DNA of 48,201 nt from positions 1 to 48,201 of the forward strand of contig JBHHZM010000005.1 in the NCBI GenBank assembly GCA_046758065.1. The letters are read 5' to 3'. The stretch is from JBHHZM01 sp046758065. GTDB lineage: Bacteria; Pseudomonadota; Alphaproteobacteria; JAAXGF01. The translations under genes were made by a program, and so were the position numbers. Of the stretch, positions 6,256 to 14,300 are shown piece by piece. Positions within the stretch are counted from its first letter, which is position 1, and each line of letters begins with the position of its first letter. A model generated the notes under the pieces. The model was given only the letters and a program-made list of their open reading frames with translations. It did no database searches and had not been told where the DNA came from.

Positions 6256-7755
6256 TTACATCTCGGCCGAGAAAAGTGTTTCGAGGACGCCGGGCAACGC
6301 CTCGACCAAGTCCTCGGCGATCAGGCCGGGACCGAACCGGGCGGCCGCCTCGCCGTGCAGCCAGGCGGCGGCGCAGCCGGCGTCGAACGGCGGCATACCT
6401 TGGGCGATCAGACCGAGCGCGATACCGGCCAGCACGTCGCCGGCACCGGCGGTGGCGAGCTCCGCCGGCGCGTTATGGTTGATCGCCGCGCGGCCGTCGG
6501 GCGCCGCGATGACGGTGTCGGCCCCCTTGAGCAGCAACGCCGCGCCGCTTTCCGCGGCGCCGGCGCGGGCGCGGGCGACCTTGTCGCCTTCGACGGCGAA
6601 GAGACGTCGGAACTCACCTTCGTGCGGGGTCAATAAACAAGGTGAACCTATTGCTTTAAATAGTTGTTTTTGCGTATTTTCGAAGATCGTAAGCGCATCG
6701 GCGTCGAGGACGCAGGCCTTGCCGGCGGCGAGGGTCGCCAGCACGCGTCGCCGGGTGGTTTCGTCGACGCCGCCCCCGGGACCGAGCAGCACGGCGTTCT
6801 TGCGCCTGTCGGCGAGGAGGACGTCGTAATCCGCGTCTCCGGCGACCACGGCGGTCATGACGGCGGTCAGCGCGGCCGCGTAGATCGGCAGTGCCTCGGG
6901 CGGCGTCGCGATGCTGACCAGTCCGGCGCCCGCCCTGAGAGCGGCGCGCGCCGCGAGGCGGGCGGCACCGGTGCTCGTCGCACCACCGCCCACCACAACG
7001 GCATGGCCGCGGCGGTACTTGTGGTCCGTAAGCCGCGGCCTCGGATACTGCGCCCGCCACAGCGCCGGATCGTTGACATAGAGCCGCGGATCGAGCGAAT
7101 CGAGCACCGCGGCGGGAATGCCGATGTCGGCGACGACCACTTCGCCGCAGAGTTCCCGGCCCGGCAGCAGGAGATGCCCCGGTTTGCGGCGGAAGAAGGT
7201 GACGGTCAGCGCGGCCGGAGCGGCGAACCCCCGTACGGCGCCCGAATCGCCGTCGATGCCGCTCGGCACGTCGACCGCGACGCAAGTGAGCCCGTGCCCC
7301 GCCACCGCCTCGAGGACGGCGCGGGCGGGGCCGGATACGGGCCGGGTAAGGCCGGCGCCGAACAGCGCATCGACGACCAGACCGGCGCCGTCGAGCGCCG
7401 CCTCGGCAAGCACCGCAACCTCACCCTCCCAGCGCCCGGCCATAAGCGCGGCGTCGCCCGTGAGCGCCGCACGTTCGCCGAGAAGGGCCAGGGTGACAGG
7501 CCAGCCCTCTGCGGCGAGGTGACGGGCGACGACGAAGCCGTCGCCGCCGTTGTTGCCGGGCCCGCAAAGCACGCTCACCGGCCGCGGCGACCAGCGCGCG
7601 CCGATCGCCCGGGCGACGGCGGCCCCGGCCGTTTCCATCAGGGCTTCGCTCGCCACGCCGACTTCGATGGCTGCCGCGTCGGCGGCGTAGGACTGCGCCA
7701 CGGTGAGAACGGCCAGGGCGCCGGTGGCGACCACTTTCTGTTCAGTTATCTGCAT
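6256..7755 (-). CDS. nnrD: Bifunctional NAD(P)H-hydrate repair enzyme
   Basis: Repairs damaged NAD(P)HX: the N-terminal YjeF domain epimerises the R form and the C-terminal ribokinase-like domain dehydrates the S form with ADP. The 499-residue fusion shows the epimerase motif LCGPGNNGGDGFVVARHL at about residues 64-81 and the dehydratase motifs LLTPHEGEFRRLF and NAPAELATAGAGDVLAGI in the last quarter. Length fits the bacterial fusion. The start is the ATG at 7755; two codons upstream there is only a TTG. It precedes malonyl-CoA decarboxylase by a short gap. It follows a methyltransferase gene on the same strand with 40 bases between. Confidence 0.93.
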   Translation of the reverse strand: MQITEQKVVATGALAVLTVAQSYAADAAAIEVGVASEALMETAGAAVARAIGARWSPRPVSVLCGPGNNGGDGFVVARHLAAEGWPVTLALLGERAALTGDAALMAGRWEGEVAVLAEAALDGAGLVVDALFGAGLTRPVSGPARAVLEAVAGHGLTCVAVDVPSGIDGDSGAVRGFAAPAALTVTFFRRKPGHLLLPGRELCGEVVVADIGIPAAVLDSLDPRLYVNDPALWRAQYPRPRLTDHKYRRGHAVVVGGGATSTGAARLAARAALRAGAGLVSIATPPEALPIYAAALTAVMTAVVAGDADYDVLLADRRKNAVLLGPGGGVDETTRRRVLATLAAGKACVLDADALTIFENTQKQLFKAIGSPCLLTPHEGEFRRLFAVEGDKVARARAGAAESGAALLLKGADTVIAAPDGRAAINHNAPAELATAGAGDVLAGIALGLIAQGMPPFDAGCAAAWLHGEAAARFGPGLIAEDLVEALPGVLETLFSAEM

Positions 7756-7795
7756 ATGCAATTATTCAGTGAATCAATGAGAAGCCATGAAATCC

Positions 7796-8512
7796 TTATG
7801 CGGAAAATGAAATGGAAGGAATCGGCGCCCTGTAGTAGTTCACGCGGGTGGGCTGTTCGAAACGATAGGCGTTTCCGGCCCACCCGGCAGCGAATCGGGC
7901 GCGGACTTCGGGCGTATCGATCCGTTCGCGTCGATGGTCGTTGTAGGTCTGGCCGAGTTTTTCGGCGAGGAAGGTTTCAAAGTCCGCGTAGACGACCGGG
8001 GACCGATAGTGGATTTCACGCGCCTCGCGGAAGCGCGGCGCGACACGGTGTTCCAGCGCTTCGCGCGCCTGTCGCTGAACCTCGCTCTCGTCGTTGAACG
8101 ACCGCACCAGTTCACCGTAACTCCCGGCCATCACCGGCTCGATCACGTAGAGAAACCCGGTTTCGGACCGCAGCACGCGAAGGGCTTCGTCGAGTGCGGT
8201 ATTCATCAACGCGATCGGGACGTGGTGCAGCGAGTGGGCAAAAAACACGCCGTCGACCGAACTATCGGCCAGCGGCAGCGTCTCGCCGCCCGATTCGGCA
8301 AAAGACACGCCGGCCGTCTCGTCGCCGGCGCGAAACCGCGCCGCCTGGCCGGGATCCGGCTCGATTCCGAGCACCCGCGCCCCCCGCTGGGCGAGCGCAC
8401 GCGTCAGCGCGCCCGCGCCGCAGCCCACGTCGACGAGGTCGAGGCCGGAAAGCGCGACCAGACGGTCGATCACCTCGAGATCACTCGTCTCGCCGTAATC
8501 CTCGCACGTCAT
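7796..8512 (-). CDS. Class I SAM-dependent methyltransferase
   Basis: A 238-residue methyltransferase of unknown substrate. The SAM-binding motif I LVDVGCGAGALTRALAQRG starts at about residue 24, followed by the acidic motif II VLGIEPDP and the motif IV region VFFAHSLHHVP. The longer frame begins at 8659, but the ATG at 8512 has a strong GAGGGGG ribosome-binding site 10 bases upstream and matches the usual family length, so I chose it. The C-terminal half has no feature that reveals a substrate. It lies upstream of nnrD. The 178 bases upstream, to the next gene, show nothing clear. Confidence 0.8.
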   Translation of the reverse strand: MTCEDYGETSDLEVIDRLVALSGLDLVDVGCGAGALTRALAQRGARVLGIEPDPGQAARFRAGDETAGVSFAESGGETLPLADSSVDGVFFAHSLHHVPIALMNTALDEALRVLRSETGFLYVIEPVMAGSYGELVRSFNDESEVQRQAREALEHRVAPRFREAREIHYRSPVVYADFETFLAEKLGQTYNDHRRERIDTPEVRARFAAGWAGNAYRFEQPTRVNYYRAPIPSISFSA

Positions 8513-8690
8513 CGCGCCGCCGGATCCCCCTCGATCGTCCCGCCACGACCATAGCGCGAAGCCCGCAACTTGTCGCGATTCATGCGCCCAAGGCACGCCG
8601 GACCCGTGCGTTGCTTCAAATCCGAGAACGGCGTCGGTATTGGGCCGAATCGTGAACAAAACCGTGCAGGGTCCGGGTTGAAAGACCGGG

Positions 8691-8897
8691 TTAGCGCTTC
8701 CGCCGTTTCGCCAGCACGTATTCGAGCTTCCTGAGGACGTTGCGGGTGAGGGTATCCTTGGTGGCCGTGAGCGGGCCGACGATCGAGACTTCGGTCAGCG
8801 TCCTGGGATCCATCGCGCTCACCTTGACGGCGTTGCCGACCTGGCGAAACTCGATGATCACGTCGTCGTTGTTCGAATCGCCGTTCTTTCGCGCCAT
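8691..8897 (-). CDS. Small conserved alphaproteobacterial protein (DUF6898-like)
   Basis: A 68-residue soluble protein with no signal peptide or membrane segment. The pattern DDVIIEFRQVGNAVKVSAMD followed by EVSIVGP and a basic C-terminal helix NVLRKLEYVLAKRRKR resembles a small family widespread in alphaproteobacteria, which I recall as DUF6898; the name is from memory. Function is unknown. The ATG at 8897 (MARKNGDS) is preferred, because the longer frame starts with a TTG at 8936. It is divergent from glutaryl-CoA dehydrogenase, with 154 bases between starts. Confidence 0.65.
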   Translation of the reverse strand: MARKNGDSNNDDVIIEFRQVGNAVKVSAMDPRTLTEVSIVGPLTATKDTLTRNVLRKLEYVLAKRRKR

Positions 8898-9051
8898 CCG
8901 CCCCAGCCTGCACGCTGTTTCCGCAGGAACGCCCAAATCTATCCGCGAAACGGCGACAACCCAACCCTTCGATCGACGCCAGTCGCTGGAAAGAGGCGGC
9001 TTCAGGGGCTAGTATCCGAACAACGCCCGAGACCCCGCACGGGAGATCGTC

Positions 9052-10275
9052 ATGAGCCAGCCGCTCGCCGCCAGTGCGAAGCCCGCCGCCGAGACCTCCA
9101 CGAGGCCGCCCTTCCAATGGGAGGATCCGTTTCTGCTCGACGACCAGCTCTCGGAGGATGAGCGCCTGATCCGCGACACCGCTCGCGAATACGCCCAGGC
9201 CGAGCTCATGCCGCGCATCCTCGAGGCCAATCGCCACGAACGCTTCGACCGCGAAATCCTCAGCGAAATGGGCGCGCTCGGCCTGCTCGGCTGCACCATC
9301 GAAGGCTACGGCTGCGCCGGCGTTAATTATGTCTCCTATGGTCTGGTCGCGCGCGAGATCGAGCGCGTCGATTCGGGCTACCGCTCGGCGATGAGCGTGC
9401 AATCGAGCCTGGTGATGCACCCAATCCACGCTTACGGCTCCGAAGCGCAGCGCGAGAAATACCTTCCCGCGCTCGCCCGCGGCGACCTCGTCGGCTGCTT
9501 CGGCCTCACCGAGCCCGACCATGGCTCCGACCCGGGCGGCATGACGACCCGGGCGCGCGAGGCACAGGGCGGTTTCGTCCTCAGCGGATCGAAAACCTGG
9601 ATCACCAACGCCCCGGTCGCCGATGTCTTCATCGTCTGGGCCAAGAACGACGCCGCAACGATCCGCGGCTATATCCTCGAGAAGGACATGAAGGGACTTT
9701 CCGCGCCCAGAATCGAAGGCAAATTCTCGCTACGGGCTTCGGTTACCGGCCAGATCGTGATGGACGAGGTGTTCGTGCCGACCGAGAACCAGCTTCCCGG
9801 CGTCGAGGGCCTCAAAGGACCGTTCGGCTGCCTCAACAACGCGCGCTTCGGGATCGGCTGGGGAGCACTGGGCGCCGCCGAGTTCTGCTGGCATGCGGCG
9901 CGCAACTACACGCTCGACCGCAAGCAGTTCGGCCGCCCGCTCGCCGCCAATCAGCTCATTCAGAAGAAGCTCGCCGACATGCAGACCGAAATCGCCATCG
10001 GCCTGCAGGCGGCGCTGCGCGTCGGTCGCCTGCGCGACGAGGGCCGCGCCGCGCCCGAGGCGATCTCGCTGCTCAAGCGCAACTCATGCGGCAAGGCACT
10101 GGACATCGCGCGGATGGCGCGCGACATGCACGGCGCCAACGGCATCGCCGACGAGTACCACGTCATCCGCCACGTCATGAACCTCGAGGCCGTCAATACG
10201 TACGAGGGCACGCACGACATCCACGCCCTTATCCTCGGGCGCGCCCAGACCGGCATTCAGGCGTTCACCGGGTAA
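9052..10275 (+). CDS. gcdH: Glutaryl-CoA dehydrogenase
   Basis: A 407-residue FAD enzyme that oxidises and decarboxylates glutaryl-CoA to crotonyl-CoA in lysine, hydroxylysine and tryptophan catabolism, passing electrons to ETF. The start FQWEDPFLLDDQLSEDERLI, the FAD block CFGLTEPDHGSDPGGM (about residues 151-166) and the C-terminal NTYEGTHDIHALILGRAQTG are diagnostic for GCDH within the acyl-CoA dehydrogenases; the catalytic base is Glu385 in YEGTHD. GGGAGA lies 7 bases before the ATG. It is a single gene, convergent with the CBS protein. A CoA-transferase gene at 18832 could supply glutaryl-CoA, but this is only inference. Confidence 0.94.
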   Translation: MSQPLAASAKPAAETSTRPPFQWEDPFLLDDQLSEDERLIRDTAREYAQAELMPRILEANRHERFDREILSEMGALGLLGCTIEGYGCAGVNYVSYGLVAREIERVDSGYRSAMSVQSSLVMHPIHAYGSEAQREKYLPALARGDLVGCFGLTEPDHGSDPGGMTTRAREAQGGFVLSGSKTWITNAPVADVFIVWAKNDAATIRGYILEKDMKGLSAPRIEGKFSLRASVTGQIVMDEVFVPTENQLPGVEGLKGPFGCLNNARFGIGWGALGAAEFCWHAARNYTLDRKQFGRPLAANQLIQKKLADMQTEIAIGLQAALRVGRLRDEGRAAPEAISLLKRNSCGKALDIARMARDMHGANGIADEYHVIRHVMNLEAVNTYEGTHDIHALILGRAQTGIQAFTG

Positions 10276-10331
10276 GGCGCCGGGATCGGCAGACGGCCGG
10301 ACCGGCCCGAAAGACCGGAACCCGTCGCCGT

Positions 10332-10769
10332 TCAGATCGCGTGCACCCGCGCGTAGTCCCTGAGGACGTTCACTTCGAGACGGGTTTCGTCGAGGTGCGA
10401 CTTGACGACGTCGCCGATGCTGACGATGCCGTGGAGTTCGCCGTCTTGCATGACCGGCAGGTGGCGGACCCGGCGATCGGTCATCACCGCCATCGCGTGC
10501 TGGACGCTGTCGTCCGGCTTGCAGACCAAAGGCGGCGACGTCATGAGGTCGCGCACCTGCATCCTGAGCGCCTTGTCGCCGTGCACCGCGATGCGATCGA
10601 CGATGTCGCGTTCCGAGACGATGCCGGCGACCATGTCGGCGCCGTCGACGACGACGGCCGCCGCAATATTGTTCAGCCGGAACAGGCGCGCAAGACCGAT
10701 CGCCGTTTCGGACGGATCGACGGTGACGACCTTCGAGCCCTTGCGCTTCAGGATGTGCGAAACCAGCAT
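10332..10769 (-). CDS. CBS-domain pair protein
   Basis: A 145-residue soluble protein made of two CBS domains, which usually bind adenine nucleotides and sense energy state. Domain 1 spans about residues 1-65 (IVSERDIVDRI) and domain 2 about 70-132 (GIVSIGDVVKSHLDE). The protein ends in a short alpha-helical tail. The longer frame extends to 10838 with an arginine-rich run, but the ATG at 10769 has a strong AGGAGGG six bases upstream, which fixes the start. It lies downstream of the aminotransferase on the same strand with a 149-base gap. That gap contains two GC-rich inverted repeats (10802-10822 and 10888-10909) but no T-run. Confidence 0.87.
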   Translation of the reverse strand: MLVSHILKRKGSKVVTVDPSETAIGLARLFRLNNIAAAVVVDGADMVAGIVSERDIVDRIAVHGDKALRMQVRDLMTSPPLVCKPDDSVQHAMAVMTDRRVRHLPVMQDGELHGIVSIGDVVKSHLDETRLEVNVLRDYARVHAI

Positions 10770-10918
10770 CTGAACCCTCCTGGGAAACCGTTGGACCATG
10801 CGGCGCCGCCGGTTGCGGCGCCTCCTCAAAAGAAACAAGTCCTCCGGAACGGAAAGTCCACCTCGCGCGGATCACATTTGCTTGTGACGACCCGACGGCC
10901 GACGGGTCGGCCGGCGCC

Positions 10919-12256
10919 TCACCGGTCGCTGGTCGCGAGCGTCTCGCCGATCGCCTGGTCAAGAATGGCGAGACCCTCGTCGAGCTCGGCCTCCGAAATG
11001 GTCAGCGGCGGCGCGATGCGCCAGACGCTCGCCATGCTGGCATACGCCGTGATGTTCATGCTGAGACCGAGATCGAGGGCGCGGCGGGTGATGCGCGCGC
11101 CGAGCGCGGCGTCGGGTTCGCGCGTCTTGCGGTCGCTGACCAGCTCGACCCCCCACATCAGTCCGCGCCCGCGCACGTCGCCGATCACCTCGTAGCGCTG
11201 CTTGATGTCGTCGAGCCCGGCTGCGAGGCGTTCGCCCAGCCGCGCCGCGCGCTCGGCCAGTTTATCGCGCGCCAGAACTTCGAGCACGGCGAGGCCCACC
11301 GCCGCGGGCAGCGGATCGGAAACGTGCGAGGTAAGATGCGAGAACCCGGCTTCGAAGCACGTCTCCTCGATGTCGTCGCCGGTCACCGTGGCGGCGAGCG
11401 GCAGACCGCCGCCCAAAGTCTTCGAAAGCGTCAGGATGTCGGGCACGGCGCCGTCCTGCTCGAAGGCGAAATGGGCGCCGACCCGCCCCAGCCCGGTCTG
11501 CGCCTCGTCGAGAATCAACAGCATGCCGCGCGCTTCGCACATCGCCTTGAGGCGCGGGAAATAGCCCGGCGGCGGCACCACCATGCCGCCCGAGGAGATC
11601 ACCGGCTCGGCGATGAAGGCAGCGAGCGAGCCGACCGAGGCGCGGTCGACGAGCTCGAAGCCGACGTCGAGACAGGTCATGTCGCAGTGCCCCTCGCAAT
11701 GGCGGATCGGGCAGCGGTAGGCGTAAGGCGCCGGGATCGCCATCGTGCCCGGAACGCCGGCCCCGTAGCCGCGGCGCGGCCGCGCGTACGTGGACGAGCC
11801 CGCGCCGGCGGTCAGGCCGTGATAGGCGTTGTTGAGGCCGACGACCTCGAAGCGCCCGGTCGCCATGCGCGCCATGCGCAGCGCCGCTTCGTTCGATTCG
11901 CTGCCGGTGTTGAGCAGCAGCACCTTCTGCAGGGTCGGCGGCAGAAGTCCGGCGAGCTCGCGGCAGAGATCGACCACCTCGGGCGCCAGCATCCAGCTCA
12001 GCAGATGCATCGCGCGCCGGCAGCTCCCTTCGACCGCCGCGACCACCGCCGGATGGTTGTGGCCCAGCGTGGCGCACATCTGGCCCGAGGTGAAATCGAG
12101 GATCCTGCGCCCGCTTTCGTCATAGACGTAAGCGCCTTCGCCGCGCTCGACGAAGAACGGGAAGAAGGCGTCGACATAGCGGATCATGTGGCGTTCGACC
12201 GCCGCTTCGAGACGTCGGTGCCGCGCCTGCCAATCCTTGTTCTCGCTGGTATCCAT
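10919..12256 (-). CDS. Class III aminotransferase, 2,2-dialkylglycine decarboxylase-like
   Basis: A 445-residue PLP enzyme. The PLP lysine is Lys279 in LSKTLGGGLPL and the cofactor Asp is Asp250 in DEAQTG. It keeps residues that set dialkylglycine decarboxylase apart from plain transaminases: Gln59-Met60 in FTSGQM, Ser221-Ser222 in AEPVISSGG and the C-terminal Arg in RIAPPLT. The ring-stacking Trp of the Burkholderia enzyme (QSWHGMTG) is Tyr145 here (NAYHGLTA). An insert at 182-195 holds four cysteines in the spacing C-x4-C-x3-C-x3-C plus two His. A strong GGAGGAGAAGGGG precedes the ATG. It is the last gene of the valine cluster, 58 bases after mmsB. It could decarboxylate 2-aminoisobutyrate or isovaline, or transaminate valine or 3-aminoisobutyrate. 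Confidence 0.82.
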   Translation of the reverse strand: MDTSENKDWQARHRRLEAAVERHMIRYVDAFFPFFVERGEGAYVYDESGRRILDFTSGQMCATLGHNHPAVVAAVEGSCRRAMHLLSWMLAPEVVDLCRELAGLLPPTLQKVLLLNTGSESNEAALRMARMATGRFEVVGLNNAYHGLTAGAGSSTYARPRRGYGAGVPGTMAIPAPYAYRCPIRHCEGHCDMTCLDVGFELVDRASVGSLAAFIAEPVISSGGMVVPPPGYFPRLKAMCEARGMLLILDEAQTGLGRVGAHFAFEQDGAVPDILTLSKTLGGGLPLAATVTGDDIEETCFEAGFSHLTSHVSDPLPAAVGLAVLEVLARDKLAERAARLGERLAAGLDDIKQRYEVIGDVRGRGLMWGVELVSDRKTREPDAALGARITRRALDLGLSMNITAYASMASVWRIAPPLTISEAELDEGLAILDQAIGETLATSDR

Positions 12257-12314
12257 CCCCTTCTCCTCCGCCGCGACGACGACGGCGCGGCCCCGATGCG
12301 CCGACGTCGGCCGA

Positions 12315-13208
12315 TCAGCCGTTCTTGGCGCCGATCATCTTGATGATGCCCGAATAGTCGAGCCCGCCGTTGCCGGCGTTGACGAACAGGGTATAAAGCG
12401 CCGCCGCTTCCGCTCCCAAGGGCGTCGCCGCGCCGGACGTATTCGCCGCCGCCTGCGCGAGCTTGAGATCCTTGTGCATCATCGCCGCGGCGAATCCGGG
12501 TTGGTAGTCGCGGTTCGCCGCCGAGGTCTCGACGATGCCGGGAACCGGAAGGTGATTGAGCATCGCCCAGCACGAACCCGACGATTTCGACGAGATGTCG
12601 AACAGCTTTTGCGCGTCGAGCCCGAGCCGTTCGGCGAGCATGAACGCTTCCGAAACGCCGATCATCGTAATGCCGAGGATCATGTTGTTGCAGATCTTCG
12701 CCGCCTGCCCGTTGCCGGCGGGACCGGCATGGACGATGTTCTTCCCCATCGTCGCGAGGATCGGCTCGCCGCGCGCGAAGGCGGCGTCGGAACCGCCGAC
12801 CATGATGGTGAGCGTCGCCGCCTGGGCGCCGGCGACCCCGCCCGAGACCGGCGCGTCGAGCATCTCGAAGCCGGCGTCGGCCGCCGCTAGGTGGACGGCG
12901 CGGGCGCTTTCGACGTCGATGGTCGAGCAGTCGATGAGCAGCGTGCCGGAGCGGGCGGCGGCAATAACATCGCCTTCGCCGAGGTAGACGTCGCGCACAT
13001 GGGCGCCGGCGGGCAGCATGGTGACGACGATTTCGCCGGCCTGGGCCGCTTCCGTCGCGCTGCCGGCGATTGTGGCGCCCGCCGCCCTGGCCGTCTCGCG
13101 CGCCGTTTCGACCACGTCGAAGGCGGTGACGTTGTGTCCGGCCTTGAGCAAATTACGAACCATCGGCCCCCCCATGTTGCCGACGCCGATGAAGCCGATA
13201 TCCGTCAT
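12315..13208 (-). CDS. mmsB: 3-Hydroxyisobutyrate dehydrogenase
   Basis: Oxidises 3-hydroxyisobutyrate to methylmalonate semialdehyde with NAD+ in valine breakdown. The 297-residue protein shows the Rossmann motif GFIGVGNMGGPM (residues 5-16), the substrate block DAPVSGGVAGA (about 118-128) and the catalytic Lys171 in GQAAKICNN. GAGGGAGAAG precedes the ATG by six bases. It sits 27 bases after the 3-hydroxyisobutyryl-CoA hydrolase gene, so the two consecutive pathway steps are in one operon. The next enzyme, methylmalonate-semialdehyde dehydrogenase (mmsA), is not in the window. Confidence 0.94.
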   Translation of the reverse strand: MTDIGFIGVGNMGGPMVRNLLKAGHNVTAFDVVETARETARAAGATIAGSATEAAQAGEIVVTMLPAGAHVRDVYLGEGDVIAAARSGTLLIDCSTIDVESARAVHLAAADAGFEMLDAPVSGGVAGAQAATLTIMVGGSDAAFARGEPILATMGKNIVHAGPAGNGQAAKICNNMILGITMIGVSEAFMLAERLGLDAQKLFDISSKSSGSCWAMLNHLPVPGIVETSAANRDYQPGFAAAMMHKDLKLAQAAANTSGAATPLGAEAAALYTLFVNAGNGGLDYSGIIKMIGAKNG

Positions 13209-13235
13209 GGCACTTCTCCCTCGTATCCTCTCGCT

Positions 13236-14294
13236 CTAGAGTACCAGATCGTCGTCGCCGAGCGGCGCGAAGTAGGCGTCGACGGTCGCCACGCTCACCC
13301 GGTCGAGCCGGTCGGGACGCCACTGCGGCGCGTTGTCCTTGTCGATGACCACCGCGCGCACGCCCTCGCGGAAATCGTGCCCGGCGCAGAAGCGCTGGCT
13401 CAGCCGGTATTCCATGCGCATTGCCTGGGCGAAATCGTCGAGCGCCGCGCCTTCGCGCAGTTGGCGGAAGGCGACCTTGAGGCTGGTCGGCGACTTGTCG
13501 GCCAACGCCGCCATCGTTGTTTGCGCCCAGTCGCCGCCTGCGGCGGCAAGCGCGGCGAGAATGTCCTCGACCGAGTCCTCGGAGAAGCAGCGGTCGATCG
13601 CGTCGCGGTGCGCGGCGAGCGGCGGCGATCCGGGGTCTTCGTCGAACCGCGCGAGCACGGCACCGACCGCGCCGTAAGCGTCGTCGCCATAGCTCATCTC
13701 GGCCAGCGTCCGAAGCAGCAACGGATGGCGCTCGCGCGGTACGTAATGGGTGGCGACGCCAGCATAGCGCGCATCGGCAGCCTTGAGCCTCGCGCCGGTA
13801 AGGCCGAGATACATCCCGATCTCGCCCGGCATGCGCGGCAGAAACCAGCTTCCGCCGACGTCGGGGAACAGGCCGATGCCCGTCTCGGGCATGGCGAACA
13901 GGATATGCTCGCTCGCCACCCGGTGCGAACCATGCACCGAAATCCCGACTCCGCCGCCCATGACCACCCCGTCGATCAGGGCGACGTAAGGCTTGGGATA
14001 GGTGAAGATGCGATGATTCAGCCTGTATTCATCGCGGTAGAAATCGGCGATCAGCGGATCGCCCGGCGTCAGCAGCGCCCGATAAAGCGCGCGGATGTCG
14101 CCGCCGGCGCAGAACGCGCGTTCGCCGGCGGCGTCGACCGCCACCACCGAAACAGTGTCGTCGCTCGCCCATTCGGCGAGCCGGCGGTCGAGCCTGAGCG
14201 CCATGTCGTGGGTCAGCGCGTTGAGCGCCTTGGGGCGGTTGAGCGTCACCCGCCCGACCGCGCCCTCGACCGCGAACAGGATGTCGCCTTCCAC
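13236..14294 (-). CDS. 3-Hydroxyisobutyryl-CoA hydrolase
   Basis: A 352-residue crotonase-fold protein that hydrolyses 3-hydroxyisobutyryl-CoA in valine degradation. The oxyanion-hole segments are AFCAGGDIRALY (about residues 60-71) and DGVVMGGGVGIS; PETGIGLFPDVGG carries the Glu and Asp that favour hydrolysis. Its length, about 90 residues longer than enoyl-CoA hydratases, matches the HIBCH subgroup. It begins with GTG at 14294, six bases after the stop of the acyl-CoA dehydrogenase gene, with a weak AGG site inside that stop region, consistent with coupled translation. Confidence 0.91.
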   Translation of the reverse strand: MEGDILFAVEGAVGRVTLNRPKALNALTHDMALRLDRRLAEWASDDTVSVVAVDAAGERAFCAGGDIRALYRALLTPGDPLIADFYRDEYRLNHRIFTYPKPYVALIDGVVMGGGVGISVHGSHRVASEHILFAMPETGIGLFPDVGGSWFLPRMPGEIGMYLGLTGARLKAADARYAGVATHYVPRERHPLLLRTLAEMSYGDDAYGAVGAVLARFDEDPGSPPLAAHRDAIDRCFSEDSVEDILAALAAAGGDWAQTTMAALADKSPTSLKVAFRQLREGAALDDFAQAMRMEYRLSQRFCAGHDFREGVRAVVIDKDNAPQWRPDRLDRVSVATVDAYFAPLGDDDLVL

Positions 14295-14300
14295 GCCTAC

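Noticed and set aside
8509..9522. A 337-codon minus-strand frame over the start of gcdH
   Set aside because: It is antisense to the well-defined FAD enzyme and would also overlap the small conserved protein.
10802..10822. Perfect GC hairpin GGCGCCGC/GCGGCGCC
   Set aside because: No T-run follows on either strand, so it is not called an intrinsic terminator; such repeats are common at this GC content.
10872..10887. TCACA-N6-TGTGA symmetric site resembling a CRP/FNR box
   Set aside because: The arms are in the reverse order to the CRP consensus TGTGA-N6-TCACA, and the site lies after the aminotransferase stop codon, not in a promoter.
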